Part shown: in pieces, positions 8,441 through 16,737 of the stretch
How positions within the stretch are numbered: the stretch's first letter is position 1
Layout of the letters: each line of letters begins with the position of its first letter
Origin: Acidimicrobiia bacterium
GTDB taxonomy: Bacteria; Actinomycetota; Acidimicrobiia; Acidimicrobiales; Bin134
Direction: 5' to 3'
Length of the DNA: 47,662 nucleotides
Assembly: GCA_022825005.1 (NCBI GenBank)
Contig: JAJDYU010000077.1
Location: 1-47,662, forward strand
Translations under genes and position numbers: made by a program
Notes under the pieces: generated by a model
Databases searched by the model: none
Seen by the model: only the letters and a program-made list of their open reading frames with translations
What the model was told of the DNA's origin: nothing

Positions 8441-9016
8441 GTGAGCCCAGGGCCGAAGGTGGCGGTGTTGATTCCGGTAAAGGCCTTCGCAGAGGCCAAG
8501 CTCCGGTTGGCACCAGCTCTTGGGGCCGAGGAACGGGCTGCCCTTGCTCGCGACATGGCCACCCACGTGGTTCATTCGGCCGCGCCGCTCCCGGTGGCGG
8601 TGGTGTGCGATGACAGCGGGGTGCGCGAGTGGGCCGACTCTGTGGGGGCCGAGGTGGTCTGGCGCCCCGGCACCGGGCTGAACGGCGCGGTGCGCAGCGG
8701 GGTGGACCACCTTAGTGATAGCGGATTCGACCGGGTGATAGTGGCCCACGGAGACCTACCGCTGGCCGGATCCCTGGCGCCACTGGGCGACTGGCCTGGC
8801 ATCACCCTGGTACCCGACCGCCGCAACGACGGCACCAACGTGATCGCCCTGCCCGGCGACTGCCCGTTCGAGTTCTCCTATGGTCGTGCCTCGTTTGCCC
8901 GCCACACGGCCGAAGCCCAACGGCTGGGGTGCAGCCTGCGAATACTGCGCGACCCCGCCTTCGGACTCGACATCGACCTCCCCGCTGACCTCAACGAACT
9001 GGCCGTGAGGGCGTGA
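8441..9016 (+). CDS. cofC: Phosphoenolpyruvate/2-phospho-L-lactate guanylyltransferase (coenzyme F420 synthesis)
   Basis: CofC (FbiD in mycobacteria) joins GTP to phosphoenolpyruvate or 2-phospholactate, giving the activated side chain for F420. The 191-residue product opens VAVLIPVKAFAEAKLRLAP, the nucleotide-binding signature of the family, with PVKAFAEAKLRL equivalent to the PxKxxxxAKSRL loop. VAHGDLPLA holds the metal-site Asp, and LVPDRRNDGTNVIALP is the classic NGTNxL-type segment. The C-terminal GLDIDLPADL is also typical. GTG at 8441 is the only start that yields the family N-terminus. The stop overlaps the next gene by GTGA, so the two are coupled. Its presence agrees with the LLM/F420-type oxidoreductases in the window. 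Confidence 0.88.
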   Translation: MSPGPKVAVLIPVKAFAEAKLRLAPALGAEERAALARDMATHVVHSAAPLPVAVVCDDSGVREWADSVGAEVVWRPGTGLNGAVRSGVDHLSDSGFDRVIVAHGDLPLAGSLAPLGDWPGITLVPDRRNDGTNVIALPGDCPFEFSYGRASFARHTAEAQRLGCSLRILRDPAFGLDIDLPADLNELAVRA

Positions 9017-9741
9017 AGTCGCAGAACCTGGCCATCCCCGAGCGGGCCCTGGCCATCGGGGCCCATCCCGACGACATCGAATTGAAAGCCGGGGCAACCT
9101 TGGCCAAATGGGCTGCCCACGGCTGCGAGGTGAGCCTGCTGGTGTGTACCGACGGCTCCAAGGGAACCTGGGATCCCGATGCCGATCTGGACAAGCTGGT
9201 GGCGGTGCGCCAAGACGAGCAGCGCGAGTCGGCCCGGCGGCTGGGTGCTTCCGGCGAAGTGGCGTTCTTGGGCTGGATTGACGGAGAACTGGAATCGGGG
9301 CCGGAACCCCGCCGGCAGGTGGCCTCGTGGATCAGAACCCTGCGCCCCACCGTGGTGCTGGGCCACGACCCGTGGCGGCGATGGCGACTCCATCCCGACC
9401 ACCGCCACGCCGGCTGGCTAACCGTCGACGGCATCGTGGCCGCTCGCGACCCCCATTTCTTCCCCGAACTGGGCCTAGCCCCCCACCGCCCCGACGCCCT
9501 CCTCCTGTTCGAGGCCGACGAGCCCGACCACGCCGAGGACGCTTCCGGGTTCGAGTCGGCCAAGGCAAGGGCCATCGAGGCTTTCGTCAGCCAGTATGAG
9601 ACCACCCTGGACCTGCCCCCCGACCCCAGCCACGCCGACCTGGGTCGACTCCACGCGTGGGTGGCCGACAGGCTGGCCCAGGCGGGAGCAGAGGCCGGAC
9701 TGGCTTCGGCCGAGCTGTTCAAGCTGATCGACGACCTCTAG
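9013..9741 (+). CDS. PIG-L/LmbE family deacetylase
   Basis: A 242-residue zinc-dependent N-deacetylase of the family that includes MshB and mycothiol S-conjugate amidase. The zinc and catalytic motif AHPDDIE covers residues 17-23 (H18, D20, D21), and the third zinc ligand is in HPDHRHAG (H127 to H130). The usual substrate class is N-acetylglucosaminyl conjugates, but this member cannot be assigned a substrate. The GTG at 9013 overlaps the cofC stop, so it is translated from the same message. It is somewhat shorter than MshB, and its cofC context is not that of a mycothiol locus. An NAD-dependent epimerase gene follows 19 bases later on the same strand. Confidence 0.88.
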   Translation: MKSQNLAIPERALAIGAHPDDIELKAGATLAKWAAHGCEVSLLVCTDGSKGTWDPDADLDKLVAVRQDEQRESARRLGASGEVAFLGWIDGELESGPEPRRQVASWIRTLRPTVVLGHDPWRRWRLHPDHRHAGWLTVDGIVAARDPHFFPELGLAPHRPDALLLFEADEPDHAEDASGFESAKARAIEAFVSQYETTLDLPPDPSHADLGRLHAWVADRLAQAGAEAGLASAELFKLIDDL

Positions 9742-9760
9742 GACCTGCGAAGGAGTTCCC

Positions 9761-10732
9761 ATGCTGCAAGACCAGAAAATCCTCATCACCGGAATGACCG
9801 GCCAGATCGCCTTGCCCATGGCGGCTTACCTGGCCGAGCACAACGAGGTGTGGGGCATCGCCCGGTTCAGCGCCGAGGGCAGCCGGGACATGGTGGAGGC
9901 CGCCGGGGTTCACACTGAGGTTGCCGACGTGGCCGACGGGGACTTCTCGATGCTGCCCGACGATTTCGACTACCTGGTGCACATGGCGGCCTTCCAGGGG
10001 CAGGGCCTGGACTACGACTGGGCCATCCGGGTGAACGCCGAGGGCACCGGTCTGCTCATGGCCCACTGCCACAAGGCAAAGGCCGCCCTAATCGCCTCCA
10101 CCTGCTCCGTGTACCACCCCCACCCCGACCCGTGGCACCTCTATACCGAGACCGACCGCATCGGCGACTGCCACGCGGTCCACGCCCCCACGTATTCGAT
10201 GTCGAAGATCGGCGGGGAGGCGGTGGCCCGAACCATGGCCCGGGCTCTCAACCTGCCCACAACCATCGCCCGCATCAACGCCAGCTACGGGCCCAATGGC
10301 GGGCTGCCCACGTACCACATGGACTGGCTGATGAACGACCTGACGATCCGACTGCGGGCACCGGCCCCGTCGCCCTACTCCCCCATCCACCAAGACGACA
10401 TGAACGCCCACGTCGAGCCGCTGTTGGCCGCGGCCTCTGTGCCAGCCACCGTGGTCAACTGGGGCGGCGACGAGCACGTCAAGGCCGAAGACTGGGTGAT
10501 GTTCCTAGGCGAGCTCTCCGGGAAGATGCCCGAGGTCGCCTACGACATCTTTCCCGGATCCCAGCCCGGCAGCGGGGCCGATCCAGCCAAGCGGATATCC
10601 CTCACCGGTCCTTGCCAGGTGAGCTGGCGAGACGGCCTGACCGGGGTCTACGAAGCCCGCTACCCCGGCGGCCAGCCCGCCCCCGGCATCGGCGGCGCCG
10701 AGCGCCTCACCGCCGCCTACGGCAACGATTAG
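9761..10732 (+). CDS. NAD-dependent epimerase/dehydratase (extended SDR)
   Basis: A 323-residue extended short-chain dehydrogenase/reductase. The Rossmann motif is ITGMTGQIA, with Ala17 in place of the third Gly. The catalytic pair is Y145 and K149 in YSMSK, preceded by STCSVY. ARINASYGPNGG and the later PYSPIHQDDMNAHVEPLL are typical of nucleotide-sugar epimerases, where the HQDD segment corresponds to the HVDD signature. The substrate is unknown. A GGAG sits six to seven bases before the ATG. The gene ends the cofC run, and its stop codon overlaps that of the convergent hydrolase gene. Confidence 0.85.
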   Translation: MLQDQKILITGMTGQIALPMAAYLAEHNEVWGIARFSAEGSRDMVEAAGVHTEVADVADGDFSMLPDDFDYLVHMAAFQGQGLDYDWAIRVNAEGTGLLMAHCHKAKAALIASTCSVYHPHPDPWHLYTETDRIGDCHAVHAPTYSMSKIGGEAVARTMARALNLPTTIARINASYGPNGGLPTYHMDWLMNDLTIRLRAPAPSPYSPIHQDDMNAHVEPLLAAASVPATVVNWGGDEHVKAEDWVMFLGELSGKMPEVAYDIFPGSQPGSGADPAKRISLTGPCQVSWRDGLTGVYEARYPGGQPAPGIGGAERLTAAYGND

Positions 10733-11634
10733 CCCAGGCGGGAGGCCAGCAAACGGGCTAGTTCCCGCGGCTGGTCGCCCTGGATGCTGTGGCCGGCATC
10801 GGCCACTACCACCACCTCGGCATCAGGCTGGCGGCGCAATAACTCTTCCACGTCTTCGTCGCCCACCACCCCTGAGTCCGCCCCCCGATACAACACCACC
10901 GGGCACGCCAGCGCATCCACTGCGGTCCACAGGTCGGAGAACTCGGGGCTACCGCTGCTTGGTTTGGCCGGGTCGGTGAGCTTCCAATCCCGCACCGGAT
11001 CCCATCGCCAGGTCCAGCTACCGTCTTCCTGTTCGAAAGCGTTGTGGATGATGCCCCGCCGCAGCGACGACTCGGTGCGGGTGGGATTGAACTCCATGGT
11101 GCGGCCCAGGATGTCGTCAAAGCTCTCAAAGGTCTGGGGTCCCGAGATGAACTCCACAATCGGCTCGGCCTTGGCATGATCGGTGCCGGGGGTCACGTCC
11201 ACCACCGCCAAGGAGGGAACCAACTGAGGGTGGCGGGCGCCCAGGCAGATGGCGGTCAGGCCGCCCAGCGACATGCCCACCACTAGCTCCGCCTCCGGTG
11301 CCAGTTCGCGGACGGCAACCGCCACGTCGTCGGCCATCGATGGCGGCCAATAGTCGTGCTCGGGCCTCCAGTCGGAGTGCCCATGGCCGGGCAGGTCTAT
11401 GGCCACCGCCGGCTCCCCCAGAGCCAACACCACCGTGTCCCAGGTATGAGCATTCTGGGCGCCTCCGTGGATGAACACCACCCGGGCCGGCGCATCCCCC
11501 CACACGATGGCGCTCAAGCCGAGCCCGCCGGGCAACTCCACCCGGCAACGCTCCACAGGCGGTGGCCCCTCCCACTGAAGCCCCACCTCAAAGGCATTGT
11601 CGCTCAACATGGAGAACTCGTCATAGCCCGTCAT
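10729..11634 (-). CDS. Alpha/beta hydrolase
   Basis: A 301-residue alpha/beta-hydrolase fold protein. The oxyanion region is VVFIHGGAQNAHTWD, a DLPGHGHSDW strand-turn follows, the nucleophile elbow is VGMSLGG (S122), and the late histidine is in VVADAGHSIQGDQP. These give the usual Ser-His pair; the acid is probably the Asp in LYRGADSGVV. Substrate unknown, esterase or C-C hydrolase type. ATG at 11632-11634 was preferred over the GTG three codons upstream because an AGGGTGAAG stretch precedes it at usable distance. Its stop overlaps the epimerase stop on the other strand, leaving no room for a separate terminator. Confidence 0.87.
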   Translation of the reverse strand: MTGYDEFSMLSDNAFEVGLQWEGPPPVERCRVELPGGLGLSAIVWGDAPARVVFIHGGAQNAHTWDTVVLALGEPAVAIDLPGHGHSDWRPEHDYWPPSMADDVAVAVRELAPEAELVVGMSLGGLTAICLGARHPQLVPSLAVVDVTPGTDHAKAEPIVEFISGPQTFESFDDILGRTMEFNPTRTESSLRRGIIHNAFEQEDGSWTWRWDPVRDWKLTDPAKPSSGSPEFSDLWTAVDALACPVVLYRGADSGVVGDEDVEELLRRQPDAEVVVVADAGHSIQGDQPRELARLLASRLG

Positions 11635-11675
11635 TGACTTCACCCTGCCGGTGTTGAAAAGCCGCTGCCAACTAC

Positions 11676-11681
11676 TAGCCT
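11676..11681 (+). promoter_or_regulatory. Leaderless-type -10 of the first RDD gene
   Basis: TAGCCT ends nine bases before the ATG at 11691. The nine-base string TAGCCTGAC is identical before the second RDD gene at 12394, so the two paralogues share a promoter core. Confidence 0.42.
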
Positions 11682-11690
11682 GACACCAAG

Positions 11691-12313
11691 ATGAGCGTGT
11701 CTTCCTGGGAACCCGATCCCACCGGCCGCCACCAGTACCGCTGGTGGGACGGCGAACTGTGGACCGACCAGGTGGCCGATGACGGTGCGCAGTCGGTTGA
11801 TCTCGTCAGCGCTGCCGAGGCGGGGCTTCTTCGTGAATCGCCACCATCGCCGCCTCCGCCTCTGGGGTCGGTCCCGGGAGTGTCAATGCCCCATTCTGGG
11901 TCAGGACCTCCGACCCACTTTCGATGCTGGCATCGAAGGGCCGGAGGTTCGGGGCGTATCTGCTTGAGATTCCATTGGCAATCGTGACTCTGGGCATTGG
12001 CTACCTCATTTGGATGCTTATCGTCTGGGCACGCGGCCAGACTCCGGCCAAACAACTGCTCAAAATGAGGGTGGTGCGACTGGAAGAGCGCAGAGCCGCA
12101 CACTGGGGATGGATGGCTCTGCGTAACTTTGTACTGGCCACGCTGATTGGCATTCCCTTGGAGTTGGTCTTTCCCGGACTCAGCATTCTCTGGCTGTTGG
12201 CCAACGCAATCGCCCTGCTAGTCAGCAGCCGGAATCAAGCACTGTGGGACATGATTGTGAAGACTGTGGTGGTTCACGACCCCGACTACCACTTCGACCG
12301 TTCCCGCCGTTAG
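11691..12313 (+). pseudogene. DUF2510-RDD family membrane protein, interrupted by an apparent -1 frameshift
   Basis: Residues 1-35 form a DUF2510 unit (WEPDPTGRHQYRWWDGELWT), as in the intact paralogue downstream. A Pro-rich linker follows in this frame to about 11897. The membrane RDD domain continues in another frame: LASKGRRFGAYLLEIPLAI, then GYLIWMLIVWARGQTPAKQL and two more hydrophobic stretches, ending at 12313. Reading one extra base in the GGG at 11898-11900 joins the halves smoothly as MPHSGVRTSDPLSMLASKGRR. The first frame alone stops at 11987 after basic junk. Either the gene is broken or a base is missing from the assembly; the rest is well preserved, which argues against old decay. 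RDD proteins are multi-pass membrane proteins of mostly unknown role. Confidence 0.75.
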
Positions 12314-12393
12314 TCGCAGGCCCGGAAAAATGACTAGGTGAACTATTGGTCACCCCTGTAGAGCTGCAACTGATCAAACCACGATGTGCTGGC

Positions 12394-12399
12394 TAGCCT
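12394..12399 (+). promoter_or_regulatory. Leaderless-type -10 of the second RDD gene
   Basis: TAGCCT ends nine bases before the ATG at 12409, with the same spacing and the same TAGCCTGAC string as the upstream paralogue. Confidence 0.42.
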
Positions 12400-12408
12400 G
12401 ACCTCCGC

Positions 12409-13119
12409 ATGAGCAATCCCGCCTGGGAGTCGGATCCCACAACCCGTCACGAATATCGCTGGTGGGACGGTGAAAAGTGGACCGAGCATGTGGCCGACGA
12501 CGGGGTGCAATCCCTCGACCCCCTCACTGGCGCAGAAAACCTGGAGCCCCCGAAGGCGCGCCACACCCGCGGCGCTGGGGCAACCGCCGGCCAAGAAGCG
12601 CTTTCTTCTGACCAGCCGGTCCAACTGGCCTCTCGCACCGCCCGTTTTGGTGGACGGCTCATCGATTTGGCCGTCTATTTTGTGTTCACTTTTGCCATGT
12701 TGCTGGTCCTTCACTTCACCGACATCAAGCCGATACCGGTCGACGAGCCGTACGATGCCGACCTTGTTCGGGACTATGCCGAAAGCGTGGAGAGGCTCTT
12801 TTGGATTCCGATCTTGTTCATCGCGCTCTATGAAATCGGGCTGACCGCGATGAGAGGCCAAACCTTCGGCAAGATGGCCACCAGAACGCAGGTGGTCCGA
12901 GCCGAAGACCTCTTCCAGCCGGAATGGGGCCGCGCTCCCAGCTTGGGGCAATCGACCATTCGCTGGGCTCTCCCCGCCGTGCTGCTCGTTCCCGCCTTCT
13001 ACCTTCCATACATTGGAGAGATTCTGTTTCTGCTCTGCTATCTGGCCCTGATGTGGGATCGCGATCGACAGGGATGGCACGACAAGGCGGCAAGAACCCT
13101 GGTGGTAATGAAGCCGTAG
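12409..13119 (+). CDS. DUF2510-RDD family membrane protein
   Basis: A 236-residue two-part protein. Residues 3-30 form a DUF2510 unit with the signature YRWWDGEKWTEHVADDG. A polar linker of about 40 residues follows. The RDD domain starts at LASRTARFGGRLIDLAVYFV with its Arg-Asp-type polar residues, followed by the segment RGQTFGKMATRTQVVR that corresponds to the usual GxTxGK loop, and three hydrophobic stretches near residues 85-100, 125-140 and 185-210. The DUF2510 part is cytoplasmic in most models. It is intact, unlike its paralogue 95 bases upstream; the two probably arose by tandem duplication. Function unknown. Confidence 0.85.
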   Translation: MSNPAWESDPTTRHEYRWWDGEKWTEHVADDGVQSLDPLTGAENLEPPKARHTRGAGATAGQEALSSDQPVQLASRTARFGGRLIDLAVYFVFTFAMLLVLHFTDIKPIPVDEPYDADLVRDYAESVERLFWIPILFIALYEIGLTAMRGQTFGKMATRTQVVRAEDLFQPEWGRAPSLGQSTIRWALPAVLLVPAFYLPYIGEILFLLCYLALMWDRDRQGWHDKAARTLVVMKP

Positions 13120-13148
13120 GGTCACTCCTACCTGTAGCTCGTGGTGCC

Positions 13149-14102
13149 CTACTCGGAAATCAACGGTTTGAGATGCTCAACCAGCTCTCCATGCATGTTG
13201 AGTTGGTCGCGGATGTAGGCGGGTGACAGGCCTACTACGTGGATGCGGATGTTGATGGTGTTGGAGCCGGTGGCTTCCATGGCGGCCCATAGTTGCTGGG
13301 CGGCCTCGGTTCCATTGGCGGCCAGGACGGTGTTGGCACCTTGGTCCCAGCGGGCCATGGTGCTCTCGGTGGTGTAGGTGCGGTAGAGGTCGAGCTGGTT
13401 GTCGACGGCCTCGCCGGGAGGGCCGCCGATCCATACTCGGCGGATCAGGATCTTGGGGCCGGTTCCTCCGGCCTCGTCGTAGGCATCCGACAGCGCTCGC
13501 ACGTGTTCTGTGGCTTGAAGGCTGTCGTAGAGGATGCCCAAGCCGAGCCCGGCCGCCCGGCGGACTGCGGCCAGCGACTGGGCGGCGGCCACCATCGGCA
13601 CCGGGTTCTCGGCACAGGCGGCGATGGCTCGGTCGTCGGCCAGCGGGCCCTCGGCTGCACCCCGCAGCGCGGCCACCACCAGGGGTAGGGCCTGCTTGAA
13701 CCGCGGGCTGATCTCGTCGAACGGCACCTCGGCAAGCTCGAAGTCCACCGGCAGCGCTCCTGACGCGAAACCCGCGCCCACACGACCGGGGAAGGCTGCG
13801 GCAAGCCAAGCCACTTCTTCCGCGATGAGCGCGTAGGGCTTCATCGGCAACAGCAGAGGGCACGGCGCCGCCCATCCAGACGGCATGGCCGCCAGCAGGA
13901 ATCCGGCCATTTGCTGAGGGCTGGGGAAATAGCCCGGGAAGCCGGCGTGGTGCTCCGACACCATTACCCCGTCGTAACCCACCTCCACAGCTCGCCGGGC
14001 TAGGTCGCGCACCTCGTTTAGCTGCTCAGCGGCGGGGCCGTCGTGGGGATACAGCCGTAGCGACACTGAGCCCTTGGCCAGCGGCGGTGCGGTGTCAACC
14101 AT
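13149..14102 (-). CDS. LLM-class flavin/F420-type oxidoreductase
   Basis: A 317-residue TIM-barrel oxidoreductase of the bacterial luciferase-like superfamily. Family features include ARRAVEVGYDGVMVSEHHAG near residue 35, a PLLLPMKPYALIAEEVAWL segment and FPGRVGAGFASGALPVDFEL, which corresponds to the cofactor-binding GxGxG region. The cofactor may be FMN or F420. The substrate is unknown. The ATG at 14100-14102 lies five bases after the stop of the upstream LLM gene, so both are made from one message together with the SDR at 15003-15845. A longer in-frame stretch upstream is antisense-like, basic and out of frame with the neighbour, and was rejected. Confidence 0.85.
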   Translation of the reverse strand: MVDTAPPLAKGSVSLRLYPHDGPAAEQLNEVRDLARRAVEVGYDGVMVSEHHAGFPGYFPSPQQMAGFLLAAMPSGWAAPCPLLLPMKPYALIAEEVAWLAAAFPGRVGAGFASGALPVDFELAEVPFDEISPRFKQALPLVVAALRGAAEGPLADDRAIAACAENPVPMVAAAQSLAAVRRAAGLGLGILYDSLQATEHVRALSDAYDEAGGTGPKILIRRVWIGGPPGEAVDNQLDLYRTYTTESTMARWDQGANTVLAANGTEAAQQLWAAMEATGSNTINIRIHVVGLSPAYIRDQLNMHGELVEHLKPLISE

Positions 14103-14107
14103 GGAGC

Positions 14108-14959
14108 TCAGCGCCGTATGAAGGCGTCGGCGAAACGACCCAGGGCATCCCTCTTGGCCTCTATGGAGGCGCAGGTCGGGTCGCCGGGGTACCAGGGCAT
14201 GGCGATGGTGGAGGTGACCCCGTGCTCGTTCATCTTGTCGTGCAGACGGGGCGAGGGATCGGCGTTGGGGATCACCATTGTCTCGAACGGTCCGTCTTCT
14301 TTGCCAGCCTCTTTGCGCAGCTCGCTGAGGCGGTCGAGCAACTGGTGGATCTCGGGCAGGTCGTAGTTCATGCCTACCCAGCCGTCGTTGCGGACCGCCC
14401 GGGCCAGCGCGGCCTCCGACTTGCCCCCCACCCAGATGGAGATAGGCGCTTCGGGTTGGGGGTACATCCCGGTGGGGCCGAAGTCGAAGAACTCGCCGTG
14501 ATACTCCGCGGTGCCGTCGCTCCAAAAGCGGCGGCAGATCTCGATCATCTCGTCGGTGCGCCGCCCCCTGGTGCGGGGGTCGGCCCCCAGAAGCTCGATC
14601 TCCTCTCGGAGCCAGCCCACGCCCACGCCCAGCCGGAGCCGGTTGTTAGACAGCAGCGACAGCGTAGCCACCTGGCTGGCCACCGAGAACGGCTCGCGCA
14701 TGGGCAGGATGTACACGTAGGTGAGCACTTCCAGCGACGTGGTAGCGCTCAGCATGGCCGAGGCGGTGATCAGCGGATCGGCGAACGGCGAGGTGTGGTC
14801 GAAGGGGTTCTCGCCCGACGGGTGTACTGAGGCAAACCCGGCAGGCACGGCCACGTGGTCGGCCAGGGCCACTCCGGTGAATCCCTCGGCCTCAGCGGCC
14901 CGGGCGATGTCCACTAGCTGGTCGGTGTCCTCGAACATCACCGCGGCGTAGTACTTCAC
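14108..14959 (-). CDS. LLM-class F420-dependent oxidoreductase
   Basis: A 283-residue luciferase-like TIM-barrel protein. It opens VKYYAAVMFEDTDQLVDIAR, a typical first strand and helix. AEGFTGVALADHVAVPAG is the second signature, and LGVGVGWLREEIELLGADP is the F420-type GxGWxxxE motif. WVGGKSEAALARAVRNDGW follows near residue 175. I chose the GTG at 14957-14959 because AGGAG stands six bases upstream; the ATG two codons earlier (14963-14965) touches that Shine-Dalgarno sequence and would be poorly placed. Downstream, a second LLM gene begins five bases after this stop. Substrate unknown. Confidence 0.86.
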   Translation of the reverse strand: MKYYAAVMFEDTDQLVDIARAAEAEGFTGVALADHVAVPAGFASVHPSGENPFDHTSPFADPLITASAMLSATTSLEVLTYVYILPMREPFSVASQVATLSLLSNNRLRLGVGVGWLREEIELLGADPRTRGRRTDEMIEICRRFWSDGTAEYHGEFFDFGPTGMYPQPEAPISIWVGGKSEAALARAVRNDGWVGMNYDLPEIHQLLDRLSELRKEAGKEDGPFETMVIPNADPSPRLHDKMNEHGVTSTIAMPWYPGDPTCASIEAKRDALGRFADAFIRR

Positions 14960-15002
14960 TGGCATCTCCTTGCTTCGGCGCCTGCTGAGCCGCCCTGGCC
15001 GA

Positions 15003-15845
15003 TCATGATCCCGGCATATCCCCAAGCATCACGTCACGGCCTAGCGCGGGCTCGATGAAGGATCCGAAATACGGGCCCCTGCGCAGGCTGTGGCCGCCGT
15101 CGATGTTGATGCACTGGCCGGTTATCCATCGGGACTCGGGGCCGATGAGGAACCGGGCCAGGTGGCCCACGTCCTCGGGGTACCCCACATCGGCCATGGG
15201 GGTGTTGTCGATGTAGCTGTCGTACACCTCTCCGTCTCGGGGGATGCCCTCCATGATCTCAGTGGCGATGAAACCGGGTCGGATGGCGTTGAACCGGATG
15301 TTGGCTGCGCCGTACTCGTCGGCCGCGTTGCGCATGATGGCCTCGATGCCCGCCTTACCGGGGGTGTAGGCCCCGAAATACATGTGGGTCACATGACCGG
15401 CGATCGAAGACATGCCCACGAACGATCCGCCCCCCACGGCCCTCATCAGGGGCACCGAATGCTTGACGGTGAGCATCGTGCCCAGCACATTGAGGTGCAG
15501 CACTCGCAAGAACTCGTCGGTGTCCTGGAGGTGGTAGGGGCCCATTCCCCCGCCTCCACCGGCGTTGGCCACTACTCCATTCAGCGTCCCGGTGGGCTCG
15601 GCGGCGGCGGCTACTGCGGCGGCTACCGAGGACTCGTCGGTCACGTCGGCCACCACATAGGCCACACTGCCCCCGTTGGCGGCTTCATCGCCGATGCGTT
15701 CGGCCGAATCCGCCAGCTTCGACTCGGTTCGCCCGCAAATGGTCACCGCGGCGCCGTCGGCGGCCAGCGCCGCCGCGCAGGCGTGACCGATTCCCGTGCC
15801 GCCACCGGTCACCAGCACTCCATATCCCTTCACGCCATCTGCCAT
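15003..15845 (-). CDS. Short-chain dehydrogenase/reductase
   Basis: A 280-residue classical SDR. The cofactor motif is TGGGTGIG at residues 13-20, the NAG motif is VVANAGGGGG near 92-99, and the catalytic triad is Ser146 or Ser147 (GMSSIAG), Tyr160 and Lys164 (YTPGK). C-terminal GQCINIDGGHSLRRGP is the usual SDR end, followed by an extra 25 residues. The ATG has GGGAG six bases upstream. It leads the minus-strand run with the two LLM oxidoreductases, so all three may act on one carbonyl or alcohol pathway (inference). The 85-base gap upstream is shared with a divergent SDR gene. Confidence 0.9.
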   Translation of the reverse strand: MADGVKGYGVLVTGGGTGIGHACAAALAADGAAVTICGRTESKLADSAERIGDEAANGGSVAYVVADVTDESSVAAAVAAAAEPTGTLNGVVANAGGGGGMGPYHLQDTDEFLRVLHLNVLGTMLTVKHSVPLMRAVGGGSFVGMSSIAGHVTHMYFGAYTPGKAGIEAIMRNAADEYGAANIRFNAIRPGFIATEIMEGIPRDGEVYDSYIDNTPMADVGYPEDVGHLARFLIGPESRWITGQCINIDGGHSLRRGPYFGSFIEPALGRDVMLGDMPGS

Positions 15846-15930
15846 GATTGCTCCCTGATGAATCGCACAAGGCTGTTGATCTTGTGCGGTTGATTGATCT
15901 CAGCAGCCGCAAAGGTAACAGGAGGATCTG

Positions 15931-16737
15931 ATGAAGGCAGACGCGCTGGACGCATTCCGGTTGGACGGCAAAGTGGCGGTGATCACCGGGGGCGCCTCGG
16001 GCATTGGCGAGGCCACCGCCGAACTGTTCGCCGCCGCGGGGGCCAAGGTGGTGTGCGGCGACCTCGACGGCGAGGGGGCAGAGAACACTGTCAAGCGCAT
16101 CCGCGAGGACGGGGGCGAGGCCATTGCCCAGGCCTGCAATGTGACCTCCCGCGACGAGGTGGACGCGCTGGTACAGCGTGCGGTGGACGCCTACGGCGGG
16201 CTCGACATCATCGCCAACATCGCCGGCGCCATGTTCCCCGGCCTCATCGAGGACCTCACCGACCAGGACCTCGATCGGGGCATCGACCTCAACCTAAAAG
16301 GGGTGGTCTACGGCTGCCAGGCCGCCATCAGGGCCATGAAGGACGACGGCGGTGGGGTGATCCTCAACGTTTCTTCCGGGGCCATCGACCTGGCCTACGA
16401 GGGCATCGGGGTTTACGCCTTCACCAAGGCGGCGGTGGCGATGCTGGGCCGCACCCTGGCGCTGGAGGTCGGCCGTTACGACATCCGGGTGTGTACTTTG
16501 GCCCCCGGCAGCACGCTCACCAACTTCACCACCTGGCGGCTCCACAATGAAGACGGCACCCTCAACCAGGAGGCCTACGACGAGTTCTTGGACTACGCCC
16601 GGGACCTGTCGCCAATTGGCGCGCTCGGCGAAGCCCTCGATCAGGCCTACCTGATGCTGTACTTGGCCTCAGACGCCGGCAAGTTCACCACCGGCAACGT
16701 CTTCCGCTCCAACGGCGGCCAGACCACAACCTTCTAG
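15931..16737 (+). CDS. Short-chain dehydrogenase/reductase
   Basis: A 268-residue classical SDR with the cofactor motif TGGASGIG (residues 19-26), acidic GDLDGEG after the second strand that suggests NAD(H), IANIAGA in place of NNAG, and catalytic Ser149, Tyr162 and Lys166 (VYAFTK). The C-terminus FRSNGGQTTTF is the normal SDR end. A strong AGGAGG sits five bases before the ATG at 15931, unlike the leaderless starts elsewhere. It faces away from the SDR-LLM run and converges on the acyl-CoA dehydrogenase gene, with which its stop overlaps by four bases. Substrate unknown. Confidence 0.9.
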   Translation: MKADALDAFRLDGKVAVITGGASGIGEATAELFAAAGAKVVCGDLDGEGAENTVKRIREDGGEAIAQACNVTSRDEVDALVQRAVDAYGGLDIIANIAGAMFPGLIEDLTDQDLDRGIDLNLKGVVYGCQAAIRAMKDDGGGVILNVSSGAIDLAYEGIGVYAFTKAAVAMLGRTLALEVGRYDIRVCTLAPGSTLTNFTTWRLHNEDGTLNQEAYDEFLDYARDLSPIGALGEALDQAYLMLYLASDAGKFTTGNVFRSNGGQTTTF

